Counted from the stretch's first letter, positions 1 through 8,926 are shown. The stretch is DNA of 64,000 bases from Arthrobacter sp. KBS0702 (GCF_005937985.2 NZ_CP042172.1:2170001-2234000); one strand, 5' to 3'. Numbers and translations are program-made. Notes: a model not told the origin generated them from the sequence alone.

Positions 1-134
1 AGCGCGACGCGCATGTCTCTCTATTGCAGGGGGCGAGATTGGAGCAAGAGTCCGCTATGTCAGATGTCGAGAACGCGACGGCTTTCAGCCAACACTGAGG
101 CGCAGCATGTCGAAACCACACCCAAATTCTGGGT

Positions 135-352
135 GTGACACAGGCGCAGCAGGAGATCGTCGCCGGCTTCGGCCAGCACCTCCCCGAGGGCATCCGGTTG
201 TGGCTCGGCGGTGCGGCCGTCGTGATCACCGCCGTGGCCGCAACCATCACCCGGATCATTCAGCGTGGGACGTCTGGGAGTACCACCGCTGCCCGGTCAA
301 GCTCCGCGGCGTGCGCTGGGGTGACCGGCTGCCGGGCTTCCTCGCCGCCTAG
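135..352 (+). pseudogene. possible remnant of a small holin-like membrane protein
   Basis: A GTG at 135 opens a frame whose first ~40 residues hold a hydrophobic stretch (LWLGGAAVVITAVAATITRI) resembling the membrane helix of small phage holin-like proteins. Downstream the frame loses any protein character, and a neighbouring frame closes at 352, so any real gene would be frameshifted or decayed. A 21-nt perfect inverted repeat (117-137, CACACCCA/TGGGTGTG) overlaps the putative start. Before it, a third frame ends in TGA at 96-98 and may be the tail of a gene outside the window. No ribosome binding site is obvious. The holin comparison rests on hydrophobicity only, and the stretch may be noncoding. 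Confidence 0.2.
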
Positions 353-415
353 ACAGCGAAGCGTCTGGCGACAGGTTTTCCGGTCCGGCGGAGTTGGTTT
401 CTGTATGCTGGCGCC

Positions 416-1312
416 GTGTCCAACCTACTTTTATCCCTCTCCGGGAGCAGCTGCCCGAAGTGTCACCGACTTTTGCCGCCACCCGACGACTCAGCGTTCG
501 ACTCTTACTTCAAAGGAGAGACGGCTTCCTGCCGGGAGTGCGGATACGCAGAGTCACTCTGGGCCCTCCTTGGACGAGGGCTGAAGGAGGAACATCCCCT
601 GTCGCCCGGTGCAGTCGGACTTGGGTTGGCATCACATTCCGTTGGTCGGCTACGGCTCACGAATGGTGAGTTCATGGAACTGGACTTGGCCGACTGGGGA
701 GTTCCCCCCGAAGCGCAGATTCTCAGCCTCACGTTCACTCCCCAAGCAGAGCCAGGCGGCGGGGTTCTCGTGCCCGCGGCCCTTCAGCAGCACCTGACCA
801 AGGGCCCCATTGCTCACGTCCAGCGATTCGTCGCGTGGCCCTTGTCCGGCAACCCCCAAACGTGCGAGGTGACGGTCGGCTGCGTCTGGCTGGACTCCCA
901 GGCCGAAGTAGGGATGGAACCATTGGTCGCCGCCATCGAATCCTTCAGCAACAAGGAATACCGAGCAGCTGTGATTCCCGCCATGGTTGCGGTTGAAGTT
1001 AAGCTCAACTCGGTCCTCGCAGAGCATTATTCGGCGTTCCGCGCTAAGAAGCATGCGGTCGACTTCCTCAACGACACTCCGCTCGCGTTCCAACTGGACT
1101 ACCTTCTGCCGTCACTGATGAATCTGGTTGGCGCACCGCCCCTGGGTAGCGAAGTGACTCGGCAACTCAAGACTCTCAAGGGGTTCAGGAACGACGTGGC
1201 CCACACTCACCGCCCCATGTCGGGGGCCGCCACGGCAGACGCACTCCTTAGCGCCATCTTCGGATACCGGTACCTGAGCCTGTATGGCGGCCGGCTAAGC
1301 GCTGGCAACTGA
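416..1312 (+). CDS. zinc-ribbon protein with C-terminal HEPN-like domain (hypothetical)
   Basis: A 298-residue protein of unknown function with a GTG start. The N-terminus has two Cys pairs (CPKC at 13-16, CREC at 39-42), as in a zinc ribbon. The middle is not recognisable. The C-terminal third is helical, with a segment beginning EYRAAVIPAMVAVEVKLN (~residues 180-200) and the motif RNDVAH (258-263). This fits the Rx4-6H signature of HEPN domains, many of which are RNases in toxin-antitoxin, abortive-infection or RNA-processing systems. No antitoxin-like partner lies downstream, and the upstream side is cut by the window. The next gene is RNase P RNA on the other strand, and the DNA after the stop is unusually AT-rich, consistent with acquired DNA. 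A metal-binding role and RNase activity are inferences. It could equally be a non-catalytic HEPN-like protein. Confidence 0.7.
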   Translation: MSNLLLSLSGSSCPKCHRLLPPPDDSAFDSYFKGETASCRECGYAESLWALLGRGLKEEHPLSPGAVGLGLASHSVGRLRLTNGEFMELDLADWGVPPEAQILSLTFTPQAEPGGGVLVPAALQQHLTKGPIAHVQRFVAWPLSGNPQTCEVTVGCVWLDSQAEVGMEPLVAAIESFSNKEYRAAVIPAMVAVEVKLNSVLAEHYSAFRAKKHAVDFLNDTPLAFQLDYLLPSLMNLVGAPPLGSEVTRQLKTLKGFRNDVAHTHRPMSGAATADALLSAIFGYRYLSLYGGRLSAGN

Positions 1313-1464
1313 ATTTGCGAGAACTCGGGCGGCGAATGCAGCACTATATAGTCGAATCCCCCAGATTCTCGTGGGCAAAAGGGGCAAAAGGGTCATTCAA
1401 ATGGGTTCAAATAAGGCCAAATGGAGCCAAGCGGACCACCATGAAAACCCTTTAGAAACGCCGA
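1313..1464. other. AT-richer intergenic stretch downstream of the HEPN-like gene
   Basis: About 150 bp with clearly lower G+C than the rest of the window, including runs such as GGGCAAAAGGGGCAAAAGGG. I see no gene. The base composition change next to an orphan gene suggests an island edge or decayed mobile DNA ending close to the 3' side of the RNase P RNA gene. Confidence 0.4.
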
Positions 1465-1488
1465 AATCCCCCGCTTTCACGGGGGATT
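1465..1488 (-). terminator. hairpin terminator of rnpB
   Basis: An 8-bp perfect stem (AATCCCCC/GGGGGATT) with an 8-nt loop lies about 15 nt past the 3' end of the RNase P RNA on the minus strand, where it would end transcription. There is only a short T-rich tail. Confidence 0.6.
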
Positions 1489-1502
1489 CCGGGCAGGTCG
1501 TG

Positions 1503-1898
1503 GGATGGGTTGACCGATACGCCGGGTTCTGTGTTCCCGCGCTGTTACCGGCGCGGGAGTAGCGGCCATCCATCTACGGACGCCGTTGCCGACGCCCTCC
1601 AGCAGCCTACCCGGACACTCGGGCGGGCAGCCCTCAAACGTGTCCTGTCTGGCCTTGCTCCGGGTGGGGTTTACCTAGCCTTCCCGGTCACCCGGGAAGC
1701 TGGTGGTCTCTTACACCACCGTTTCACCCTTACCTGCTCCCGGGACCGTGCGGACACGGCCCTTTGGCGGGCGGTCTGTTCTCTGTGGCACTGGCCTGCG
1801 GGTTACCCCGAGTGGGCGTTACCCACCACCCTGCCCTGCGGAGCCCGGACGTTCCTCGAGCCACTTGCGTGACGCGCGGCCGCCTGGTCAACCCATCC
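1503..1898 (-). ncRNA. rnpB: RNase P RNA, bacterial type A
   Basis: Catalytic RNA of ribonuclease P, which removes 5' leaders from pre-tRNAs. Read on the minus strand, the ends pair perfectly as helix P1 (GGATGGGTTGACC with GGTCAACCCATCC). The conserved core blocks are present: GAGGAACGTCCGGGCTCC near the 5' side, GGTGAAACGGTGGTGTAAGAG in the middle, and AGAACCCGGCGTATCGGTC at the 3' end. Length is about 396 nt, normal for actinobacteria. The boundaries are set from P1 and may be a few bases off. Confidence 0.95.
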
Positions 1899-2006
1899 GT
1901 TGTTCATTCTACGGTCTCCCCGGCAGCCCCCGCCCCACCGGCGCCTTTTAGCCCCGCCGGTGGGAGAATGGATACAGCTACCCCCCCACGCTAGGAAGCG
2001 ATTCGG

Positions 2007-2861
2007 ATGGACATCACCGCCGTCGTCCTTTGGTTGCTCGTCATTGCCCTGCTGCTCATCGCGGCCCGGATGTCGATCCGGATTGTGCGCCAGTACGAAC
2101 AGGGTGTGCTGTTCCGGCTGGGTAGGGTCATCGGGGTCCGGATGCCGGGCCTGCGCTTCATCATCCCGGTGATCGACCGGCTGCAGCTCGTCAGCCTGCG
2201 GATCGTGACCATGCCGATCCAGTCGCAGGGCATCATCACCCAGGACAACGTCAGCGTGGACATCTCCGCAGTGGCGTATTACCGCGTGATTGACGCCGTG
2301 AAGTCGGTCGTGGCAATCGAGAACGTGGCCGCCGCGATCAACCAGATCGCCCAGACCACGCTTCGGAAGGTCGTCGGCCGGCACAGCCTGGACCAGACCC
2401 TCTCCGAGACAGAACACATCAATAGCGACATCCGTGAAATCCTCGACGCCCTCACACTGGAGTGGGGCGTCGAGGTGACCCTCGTGGAGCTCAAGGACAT
2501 CCAGCTGCCCGAGAGCATGAAGCGCGCCATGGCCCGGCAGGCCGAGGCAGAGCGGGAGAAGCGGGCCAAGATCATCGCCGCCGAGGGCGAATCCATTGCA
2601 GCCACCGCCCTGGGCGAGGCGTCCGACACCATGATGGCGCACCCGCTGGCCCTGCAGCTGCGGAACCTGCAGTCCCTCGTGGAGATCGCCGTGGACAAGA
2701 ACTCCACCGTCGTCTTCCCGGCTCCGCTGATGAGTACCATCGGCGAACTGTCGGCATTCCTTGCCCGCGAGAACCAGGCGGCTCAGGCTGCGGCCCAGGC
2801 GGCCGCTCCTGCGGCTACTGCACCTCCCGCTATCCAGGCCGCGCCGTCGAAGGTAGCCTGA
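2007..2861 (+). CDS. slipin family (SPFH/band 7) membrane protein
   Basis: A stomatin-like scaffold protein of 284 residues. One N-terminal membrane helix (residues ~4-22) is followed by the band-7 core (QYEQGVLFRLGRVIG at ~30-45, then ITQDNVSVDISAVAYYRV) and a charged coiled coil (AMARQAEAEREKRAKIIAAEGE, ~residues 170-192). The C-terminus is an Ala/Pro-rich tail. Slipins assemble into membrane-associated oligomers that organise lipid microdomains or control partner proteins; the partner here is not evident. An NfeD-type protease is often adjacent to slipins but is absent. The ATG is preceded by GGAAGCG at a suitable distance. It stands alone, divergent from rnpB. Confidence 0.92.
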   Translation: MDITAVVLWLLVIALLLIAARMSIRIVRQYEQGVLFRLGRVIGVRMPGLRFIIPVIDRLQLVSLRIVTMPIQSQGIITQDNVSVDISAVAYYRVIDAVKSVVAIENVAAAINQIAQTTLRKVVGRHSLDQTLSETEHINSDIREILDALTLEWGVEVTLVELKDIQLPESMKRAMARQAEAEREKRAKIIAAEGESIAATALGEASDTMMAHPLALQLRNLQSLVEIAVDKNSTVVFPAPLMSTIGELSAFLARENQAAQAAAQAAAPAATAPPAIQAAPSKVA

Positions 2862-3001
2862 CCGCATGGAACTGTTGCTCTTTGCCGTAGCCGCTGGGCT
2901 TGCTGGCCTGGACAACACCGGCCACCGGCTCTGACCCGCACCCGGCAGGGCGCCGAGGAATCGCGTGGCGGCTGCCTGGCTTTCCCGCCTAAGATCAAGG
3001 G

Positions 3002-3925
3002 ATGGATAAGCCGCTGCTTGGCCGCCGGCGGATGCTGGAACTCGGAGCCGGCTTCGTGGGCGCCGCCACCCTGGCAGCCTGCGCCCCCGCGGCGCGAATC
3101 CCCGAGGGCAGCGCTGCGGGACCCGACGCCGGCACCGGCAGACCGGGCAGCGCCGCACCGTCGACGTCGTCCGCCGCGGCCGTCTCGGGGACCCCGGCCC
3201 CGCGGGTTGACGTCACCTCCGGCAGCTTCACCACGAAATTCCGTCCCGACACCCCCACCGGGTGGTCACTGGCCACACCCGTCGTCTCCGGCCACGACGA
3301 GGCCAAAATGCCCGTCGCGCTCTTCCTGCACGGCACCGGGAGCGATAACCGTTTCCTCTTCGACGACCTTGGCATCCAGGCGGTGCTGCAGCGCTACCTT
3401 GTGGACGACGGAACGCCCTTCGCGATCGCGTCCGTGGACGGCGGCGACTCCTGGTGGCATCCGCGTGCCGACGGCACGGATACCGAGTCCATGCTGCTGG
3501 AGGAGTTCATTCCGTTCCTCGCCGGGCAGGGCCTTGACCTCGGCAGATTCGGGCTCTTCGGGCTCTCCATGGGCGGCTTCGGCGCCCTGCTGCTCGCCTC
3601 GCAGGGCAAAATCCCCGGGTTGAAGGCCGTGGCCGCCATGAGCCCGGCGGTATGGAGCGACTACGACGACGGGCTGGACGGGGCGTTCGACAGCCCGGAG
3701 GATTTCGAGGCCAATGACGTGTTCGCGCTGCGGTCCCGGCTCAAAGACCTGCCGAAACGGATCGACTGCGGCACGGACGATCCCCTCCTGCCCTCGGTCA
3801 AGGACTACGTCGCCGGCCTGCCCGGCCACGTCGAGGGCGGCTACCAGCCCGGCGGCCACGAGGAGGCCTACTGGCGGCTCATCCTGCCCAGCCTGCTGTC
3901 CTTCCTCGGCCGCCAACTCGCCTAG
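3002..3925 (+). CDS. exported alpha/beta-hydrolase (esterase family), probable lipoprotein
   Basis: A 307-residue alpha/beta-hydrolase resembling the putative esterase (esterase D/antigen 85-like) family. The N-terminus has a twin-arginine region (GRRRMLELGAGF) and then LAAC, a good lipobox with Cys at ~27, so a Tat-exported lipoprotein on the outer membrane face is likely. A low-complexity Ala/Ser/Gly linker follows (~residues 30-75). The catalytic domain contains FLHGTGSDNR and the nucleophile elbow GLSMGG. A late Asp (GTDDP) and His (GGHEEAYW) complete a plausible triad. The substrate cannot be told from the sequence. It lies just upstream of yaaA on the same strand (23-bp gap). Confidence 0.85.
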   Translation: MDKPLLGRRRMLELGAGFVGAATLAACAPAARIPEGSAAGPDAGTGRPGSAAPSTSSAAAVSGTPAPRVDVTSGSFTTKFRPDTPTGWSLATPVVSGHDEAKMPVALFLHGTGSDNRFLFDDLGIQAVLQRYLVDDGTPFAIASVDGGDSWWHPRADGTDTESMLLEEFIPFLAGQGLDLGRFGLFGLSMGGFGALLLASQGKIPGLKAVAAMSPAVWSDYDDGLDGAFDSPEDFEANDVFALRSRLKDLPKRIDCGTDDPLLPSVKDYVAGLPGHVEGGYQPGGHEEAYWRLILPSLLSFLGRQLA

Positions 3926-3948
3926 TCCGCCGCCGGTAGGATCGTACG

Positions 3949-4713
3949 GTGCTGATTCTGCTGCCGCCCTCCGAAGGCAAGACCCCTGCAACCCGCGGCG
4001 ACGCCGTCGACCCGGCCTCGCTCAGCTTTCCCGGGCTGAACAGCTACCGTGCGAAGGTGCTCGAGGCGCTCGGCACCGTCAGTGCCCATGAGGACGCTTT
4101 GACCCTGCTGGGCGTCGGCGCCTCGCTGACCGCCGACGTCGAACGCAACACCCGGCTGCACGCCGAGCCCGCCGCCCCCGCCCACCAGGTTTACTCCGGA
4201 GTGCTGTACGACGCCCTGGGCTACCGATCGCTGACGCCCGTCCAGCGGAAGAAGGCGGACGAGTCCGTACTGGTGATTTCCGCGCTCTGGGGCGCCATCC
4301 GTTTCGCGGACCGGGTGCCCGCGTACCGGCTCTCGATGGGGACGGCACTGCCCGACGTCGGGCGGCTGGCTTCCTTCTGGAAACCGCAGCTGACCGAGGC
4401 CCTCGCGACCGCGACGGCCGGGGAACTGCTGGTTGATTGCCGCTCCAGCACGTACGCCGCGGCCTGGGCTCCCCCGCCGGAACAGACTGTGGCCGTCAAC
4501 GTCTTCACCGAGGTCAACGGCGTGCGCAAGGTGGTCAGCCACTTCGCCAAACACACCCGCGGGGAGCTGGCCCGGCACCTGCTGAGCCGCCGCGGCAAGG
4601 CCCCGCAGACCCCGGCGCAACTGAAGCAGGCCGCCGCCGAGAAGTGGTCAGCGGAGCTCATCGAGGGCACAGCCCGGAAGCCGCACACCCTCAACCTCGT
4701 CCTGCCCAACTAG
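3949..4713 (+). CDS. yaaA: YaaA family peroxide-stress protein
   Basis: A 254-residue member of the YaaA/UPF0246 (DUF328) family, which in Escherichia coli limits free intracellular iron and oxidative DNA damage during peroxide stress. The diagnostic start MLILLPPSEGKT is present, as are the internal LSMGTALPDVG and RSSTYAA segments typical of the family. The gene uses a GTG start. It follows the esterase gene closely but has no obvious functional tie to it. It ends at a strong hairpin shared with the convergent gene. Confidence 0.9.
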   Translation: MLILLPPSEGKTPATRGDAVDPASLSFPGLNSYRAKVLEALGTVSAHEDALTLLGVGASLTADVERNTRLHAEPAAPAHQVYSGVLYDALGYRSLTPVQRKKADESVLVISALWGAIRFADRVPAYRLSMGTALPDVGRLASFWKPQLTEALATATAGELLVDCRSSTYAAAWAPPPEQTVAVNVFTEVNGVRKVVSHFAKHTRGELARHLLSRRGKAPQTPAQLKQAAAEKWSAELIEGTARKPHTLNLVLPN

Positions 4714-4716
4714 CCC

Positions 4717-4758
4717 GCATTAGTTGTCGTTTTGAGGGCTCCGAACGACAACTGATGC
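4717..4758. terminator. bidirectional hairpin between yaaA and the convergent coiled-coil gene
   Basis: Arms GCATTAGTTGTCGTT and AACGACAACTGATGC pair over 15 positions with one mismatch around a 12-nt loop. It sits exactly between two convergent stop codons and can serve both strands. The core AACGACAACT may recur elsewhere in the genome. Confidence 0.75.
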
Positions 4759-4771
4759 GACAAAGTTGGGG

Positions 4772-5509
4772 TTAGGCCCACTCGGCGGAGCGGACCAGGA
4801 TGCAGCCGGAGTCGGGGCAAAAGACGATGTCGTCCTCGGCGGCGGCCTTGATCTCGGCGAGGTCGCCGGGGCTCAGTTGCATGCCGGAACCTTCGGAGGT
4901 GCCGTGGAAGAGCCGGGCCGCGCCCACGCCCCGTTTGGCGAGAGTCTTCTCGTAGACGGCGAGCATTCCCGCATCCAGTCCGTCGGCAAATTCTGCGCGC
5001 TGGCCGCGCACCACGGTCAGTTCTGCGCCCACTTCGGCCAGCTGCTCGTCCAGTTCAGCGCGGATGGCGCCGAAGGATCCCTGGATGTCATCAACGATCT
5101 GCTGCTGCGTGGCCTGGCGCAGGCGCAGCGCGTCCAGCCGTTCCAGGACCTCGAGTTCGACGTCCTCCAGATCCGAACGGCGCTTGTTCAGGGACGCGAT
5201 GTCGCGCTGGAGGGCCACCAGGTCCTTGGAAAGGCCGGTGCCGCTGTTGAGTTTGGCCTCGTCGCGCTCGATCCGGGAGGCGACCTGTTCGACGTCGGCC
5301 TCGGCGCGCTTGAGCTCGAGTTCGGCGTCGTGCACTGCCACCTTCGCGGCCCCGAGCTCGCCGTTAGCCACGCTGAGGGCGGCCTCAAGGTCGGTGATCC
5401 TGGAGTCGCTTTCGAGGCTGCGCCGGCGGTTGGACAGGGACTTGATCCTGGCGTCGAGTCCCTGCAATTCGAGCAACTTCAACTGTTCCGCCGGTGCTGC
5501 CTTGGCCAC
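4772..5509 (-). CDS. coiled-coil protein with degenerate C4 zinc-ribbon tail (DUF164-like)
   Basis: A 245-residue protein of the zinc-ribbon/coiled-coil family (DUF164, zf-RING_7). Residues ~10-165 are a long charged coiled coil (LLELQGLDARIKSLSNRR onward). The tail aligns in layout with the family's C4 zinc ribbon, but the first CxxC pair is missing (GTSEGSGMQLSP stands there) and the second reads CPDSGC, so zinc binding is doubtful. In actinobacteria this gene commonly lies beside the Nif3-like gene, as here (124-bp gap, same strand). Function is unknown; nucleic-acid binding and a scaffold role have both been suggested for the family. Confidence 0.85.
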   Translation of the reverse strand: MAKAAPAEQLKLLELQGLDARIKSLSNRRRSLESDSRITDLEAALSVANGELGAAKVAVHDAELELKRAEADVEQVASRIERDEAKLNSGTGLSKDLVALQRDIASLNKRRSDLEDVELEVLERLDALRLRQATQQQIVDDIQGSFGAIRAELDEQLAEVGAELTVVRGQRAEFADGLDAGMLAVYEKTLAKRGVGAARLFHGTSEGSGMQLSPGDLAEIKAAAEDDIVFCPDSGCILVRSAEWA

Positions 5510-5632
5510 TATTTCCTCCGCTTGTTCACTTGCCGGCCGGAGCCGGGCACCTTACCGGCGCTCCCTAGACTCTAGCGCCCAGCGTGCTTCCTGGCTTTGC
5601 TGCGCCCACCCGGGGCCCCTCGCACGCCAGGC

Positions 5633-6556
5633 TTAGCCCGGAGTCAAAATGAAGTCCCAGGGGTCGCTGTTGGTGGTGCTGACCCGGATCTCGATGTCGT
5701 GGCCCTGGTCGGTCAGCACGTTCCCGAGGGCATCGGCGGCCGCCGGCAGCCAGAGCCACTCGCTGGCGAAGTGCGAGACGTCGATCAGGTAGGGCCTGTC
5801 GTTGACGGCGGCCTCGCGGGCCTCCGACGCCGGATGGTGGCGCAGGTCCGCGGTCAGGTAGACGTCGGCATTGCTCGCCCGGACCTCATTGAGGAGCGAA
5901 TCGCCGGCGCCGCCGCACAGGGCCACCCGGCGGACAAGCCCGTCCCGGTCGCCGGAGACACGGACGCCGCCTGCGACGGAGGGCAGGATGCCAAAGACCC
6001 GTGCGGCGAAGTCCCCCAGCGTCTGGACCTCGGCAAGGTCGCCGACCCGGCCGATCCCTTCTTCGGGCAGTCCGTTCGCTGCCGGAGTCAGCGGCACCAC
6101 GTCCTGCAGGCCGAGCGCGTCGGCCAGCACATCGGAGACGCCCCCGACCGCGGAGTCGCCGTTCGTGTGGACGGTCAGCAGGGCGGTCCCGGACTCGATC
6201 AGCCGGTGCACGGCTTTGCCCTTGGGGGTGTTGGCCGCCACCGAGGTGACGCCCTTCAGCAGCAGCGGGTGGTGCGTGATGAGCAGTTCGGCACCCCAGG
6301 CGACGGCTTCCTCAATGACTTCGAGGGTGGGGTCCACGGCGAAGAGGATTCGGCTCACCTCGGCGGAGGGGTGTCCGGCCACGAGGCCCACCTCGTCCCA
6401 GTCCTCCGCCAGCGATTCGGGCCAGAGCTCCTCGACGGCCAGCTGGATCATGCCCAGCGTGGCGGCCTCGCCGGTACTTGCGGCTTCGGCGGCCTGCGCT
6501 TCGTCGGGCTGAGCTTCGGCGGGCTGCGCTGAAACGTCGGTGTTCTCAGGTTCCAT
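5633..6556 (-). CDS. Nif3-like dinuclear metal center protein
   Basis: A 307-residue member of the NIF3/YbgI (GTP cyclohydrolase I type 2-like) family, which forms toroidal hexamers with a two-metal site. Metal-ligand motifs are visible: ITHHPLLLKG near residue 90, VHTNGDSAVGG near 130, and YLTADLRHHPASEA near 235. The first ~30 residues are an acidic Ala/Glu-rich extension not needed for the fold, so the true start may be internal. The enzymatic activity of the family is unsettled. It is divergent from msrA. Confidence 0.9.
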   Translation of the reverse strand: MEPENTDVSAQPAEAQPDEAQAAEAASTGEAATLGMIQLAVEELWPESLAEDWDEVGLVAGHPSAEVSRILFAVDPTLEVIEEAVAWGAELLITHHPLLLKGVTSVAANTPKGKAVHRLIESGTALLTVHTNGDSAVGGVSDVLADALGLQDVVPLTPAANGLPEEGIGRVGDLAEVQTLGDFAARVFGILPSVAGGVRVSGDRDGLVRRVALCGGAGDSLLNEVRASNADVYLTADLRHHPASEAREAAVNDRPYLIDVSHFASEWLWLPAAADALGNVLTDQGHDIEIRVSTTNSDPWDFILTPG

Positions 6557-6641
6557 ACCCTCATTTTTACCCTATCGGCCGGGCCGGCCGCCCTGCCGAT
6601 AGCCCCGGACGCGTCCCGCGTGCTGACCGGAAGGCCGCAGA

Positions 6642-7235
6642 ATGCTCGTGGAATTCTCCCGAAGCGCCGCGTTCGGGAATGATCCGGGCGTCCCGTCCAT
6701 TGAACAGGACATGAGAACTTTCGTGCTCGGCGGGGGCTGCTTCTGGTGCCTCGACGCTGTTTACCAGAAGACCAAGGGTGTCAGCTCGGTCATTTCCGGC
6801 TACACCGGGGGCCACGACCACAACCCCGATTACTACTCCGTCTGCTCCGGGACCACCGGGCACGCCGAGGTGGTGGCGGTGACTTTCGACGAGGACGTGA
6901 TCCCGGCCGAGGTCATCCTCGACATGTTCTTCGCTCTGCACGATCCCACGACGCTCAACCGGCAGGGCTACGACGTCGGCACCCAGTACCGTTCGTCGAT
7001 GTTCTATGAGACCACCGAGGAAAAGATCCTGTTCGAGGAGGCGATCGAACGGAACCAGGAGCTGTGGGCGGACCCGATCGTCACCGAGGTGAGCCGGCTG
7101 CCCCGCTTCCACGTGGCCGAGGATTTCCACCAGGACTATTACGCGAAGTATCCCGAGCAGGGCTACTGCCAGGTGATCATCAACCCGAAGCTGGCGAAGG
7201 CCAGGAAATATTACTCTGCATGGCTTAATGCTTAG
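6642..7235 (+). CDS. msrA: peptide-methionine (S)-S-oxide reductase MsrA
   Basis: Repairs oxidised methionine by reducing Met-S-sulfoxide. The catalytic motif GGGCFWC is present, followed by the family pattern SGYTGGH and the GHAEVVAVTFD strand. A second Cys near the C-terminus (GYCQVIINPK) could act as the recycling cysteine. The start at 6642 has GGAAGG seven bases upstream and gives 197 residues. The ATG at 6711 (MRTFVLGGGCFWC) would give the shorter form usual in related bacteria, but has a weak ribosome site. Its nearest neighbours are nif3-like (divergent) and cysK. Confidence 0.93.
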   Translation: MLVEFSRSAAFGNDPGVPSIEQDMRTFVLGGGCFWCLDAVYQKTKGVSSVISGYTGGHDHNPDYYSVCSGTTGHAEVVAVTFDEDVIPAEVILDMFFALHDPTTLNRQGYDVGTQYRSSMFYETTEEKILFEEAIERNQELWADPIVTEVSRLPRFHVAEDFHQDYYAKYPEQGYCQVIINPKLAKARKYYSAWLNA

Positions 7236-7302
7236 TTAGGGCCAAAGCGCCATCGTTAGGCTGACCTTAGAATTCCCTCTTCACAGATAGGCACATATAC
7301 CC

Positions 7303-8238
7303 ATGGCACGGATCTATGACGATGTTACCCAGCTGGTCGGCGGCACCCCGCTGGTCCGCCTCAACCGGCTGAGCGAAGGCCTTGACGCCACGGTGGCGGT
7401 CAAGCTGGAGTTCTACAACCCGGCCAACAGCGTCAAGGACCGGATCGGTGTCGCCATCATCGACGCCGCGGAGAAGTCCGGCGCGCTGAAGCCCGGCGGG
7501 ACCATCGTCGAGGGCACCTCGGGCAACACGGGCATCGCCCTGGCCATGGTCGGCGCCGCCCGCGGCTACAAGGTCATCCTCACCATGCCGGAGACCATGT
7601 CCACGGAACGCCGCGTTATGCTCCGTGCCTACGGTGCTGAAATCGTGCTGACGCCCGGTTCGGAGGGCATGCGCGGAGCCGTCGAGAAGGCCCAGGAGAT
7701 CGTAGCCAACACGGAGAACTCCATCTGGGCACAGCAGTTCGCCAACGAGGCCAACCCCGAGATCCACCGCCGGACCACGGCCGAGGAAATCTGGTCGGAC
7801 ACGGACGGCAAGGTCGACATTTTCGTCGCCGGCGTCGGCACCGGCGGCACCGTCACCGGCGTCGGACAGGTGCTCAAGGAGCGCAAGCCCGGCGTGCAGA
7901 TCGTCGCCGTCGAGCCCAAGGACTCCGCCATCCTCAACGGCGGCGCACCGGGTCCGCACAAGATCCAGGGCCTGGGCGCCAACTTCGTCCCGGAAATCCT
8001 GGACACCAACGTTTACGACGAGGTCCTCGACGCCACTCTGGAGGACTCGGTCCGCGTGGCACGCGACCTCGGCGTCAAGGAAGGCATCCTTGGCGGCATC
8101 TCCTCCGGCGCGATCGTCTGGGCTGCCCTCGAGCTAGCCAAGCGTCCGGAGAACGCCGGTAAGCTGATTGTTGCCGTTGTCTGTGACTTCGGGGAGCGCT
8201 ACATTTCCACCGTGCTGTACGACGACATCCGCGGCTGA
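7303..8238 (+). CDS. cysK: cysteine synthase A (O-acetylserine sulfhydrylase)
   Basis: PLP enzyme that joins O-acetylserine and sulfide to make L-cysteine. At 311 residues it has the family's normal length. The Schiff-base lysine lies in NSVKDRIG (residue ~46), the substrate loop is [10 protein letters not shown], and the phosphate-binding turn is [10 protein letters not shown]. The substrate-forming enzyme gene, cysE, follows 37 bp later, so the pair makes cysteine from serine. The start is ATG at 7303 with only a weak upstream purine stretch. Confidence 0.97.
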   Translation: MARIYDDVTQLVGGTPLVRLNRLSEGLDATVAVKLEFYNPANSVKDRIGVAIIDAAEKSGALKPGGTIVEGTSGNTGIALAMVGAARGYKVILTMPETMSTERRVMLRAYGAEIVLTPGSEGMRGAVEKAQEIVANTENSIWAQQFANEANPEIHRRTTAEEIWSDTDGKVDIFVAGVGTGGTVTGVGQVLKERKPGVQIVAVEPKDSAILNGGAPGPHKIQGLGANFVPEILDTNVYDEVLDATLEDSVRVARDLGVKEGILGGISSGAIVWAALELAKRPENAGKLIVAVVCDFGERYISTVLYDDIRG

Positions 8239-8275
8239 TTCCAGCCTTGACCCAAGATTTGGTAGAAAGGTCTTT

Positions 8276-8860
8276 GTGAGCTTCTTCGCAAGACTGAAGG
8301 AAGACCTCGACGCCGCCCGGTCCCACGACCCGGCGGCGCGGGGTTCTTTCGAAAACTTCTTTGCCTACTCCGGCCTGCATGCGATTTGGGCCCACCGCCT
8401 GACGCACCGGCTGTGGCAGAACCCCTCCCTGCGCTTCCCGGCGCGGCTAATCTCCCAACTGGCCCGCTTCCTGACCGGCATTGAGATCCACCCCGGCGCC
8501 ACCATCGGCCGCCGCTTCTTCATCGACCACGGCATGGGGGTCGTCATCGGCGAGACCGCCGAGATCGGCGAGGACGTGATGATCTACCACGGCGTCACCC
8601 TCGGCGGCCGCTCGCTCGCCAAAATCAAGCGGCACCCCACCATCGAGGACCGCGTCGTCATCGGCGCCGGCGCCAAGGTCCTGGGCCCCATCACGATCGG
8701 CCGGGACAGCGCCATCGGCGCCAACGCCGTCGTGGTCAAGGACGCCCCGGCCGAGTCAATCCTGACCGGTGTGCCCGCTACCTGGCGGCACCGCGACGCG
8801 CAGCGGGAAACGAAGCCCGCCGTCGACCCGGCCGAGTACCTGATCGAATACCGGATCTAA
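8276..8860 (+). CDS. cysE: serine O-acetyltransferase
   Basis: Acetylates serine with acetyl-CoA, the first step of cysteine synthesis, and normally docks into CysK through its C-terminus. The 194-residue short form starts at GTG 8276, five bases after AGAAAGG; starts further upstream would run back into cysK. A helical N-terminal part (residues 1-60) is followed by the left-handed beta-helix of hexapeptide repeats ([26 protein letters not shown]) and the acetyl-CoA loop [16 protein letters not shown]. It ends in ...YLIEYRI, with the C-terminal Ile expected for CysK binding. Confidence 0.96.
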   Translation: MSFFARLKEDLDAARSHDPAARGSFENFFAYSGLHAIWAHRLTHRLWQNPSLRFPARLISQLARFLTGIEIHPGATIGRRFFIDHGMGVVIGETAEIGEDVMIYHGVTLGGRSLAKIKRHPTIEDRVVIGAGAKVLGPITIGRDSAIGANAVVVKDAPAESILTGVPATWRHRDAQRETKPAVDPAEYLIEYRI

Positions 8861-8926
8861 GGTCCCGAGGCGCCCCTGCCCCGGGTCTTCAAGCACATCC
8901 ACCTTCCGCACGAATCTGGAGGCATC

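Noticed and set aside
1330..1400. tRNA/tmRNA 3'-end fragment (GTCGAATCCCCC) as an attachment site
   Set aside because: Too short and without a matching copy in the window; only the composition change is reported.
2866..2934. 22-codon frame starting MELLLFAVAAG after the slipin gene
   Set aside because: Very short, with no family or conserved context; probably chance or a decayed end.
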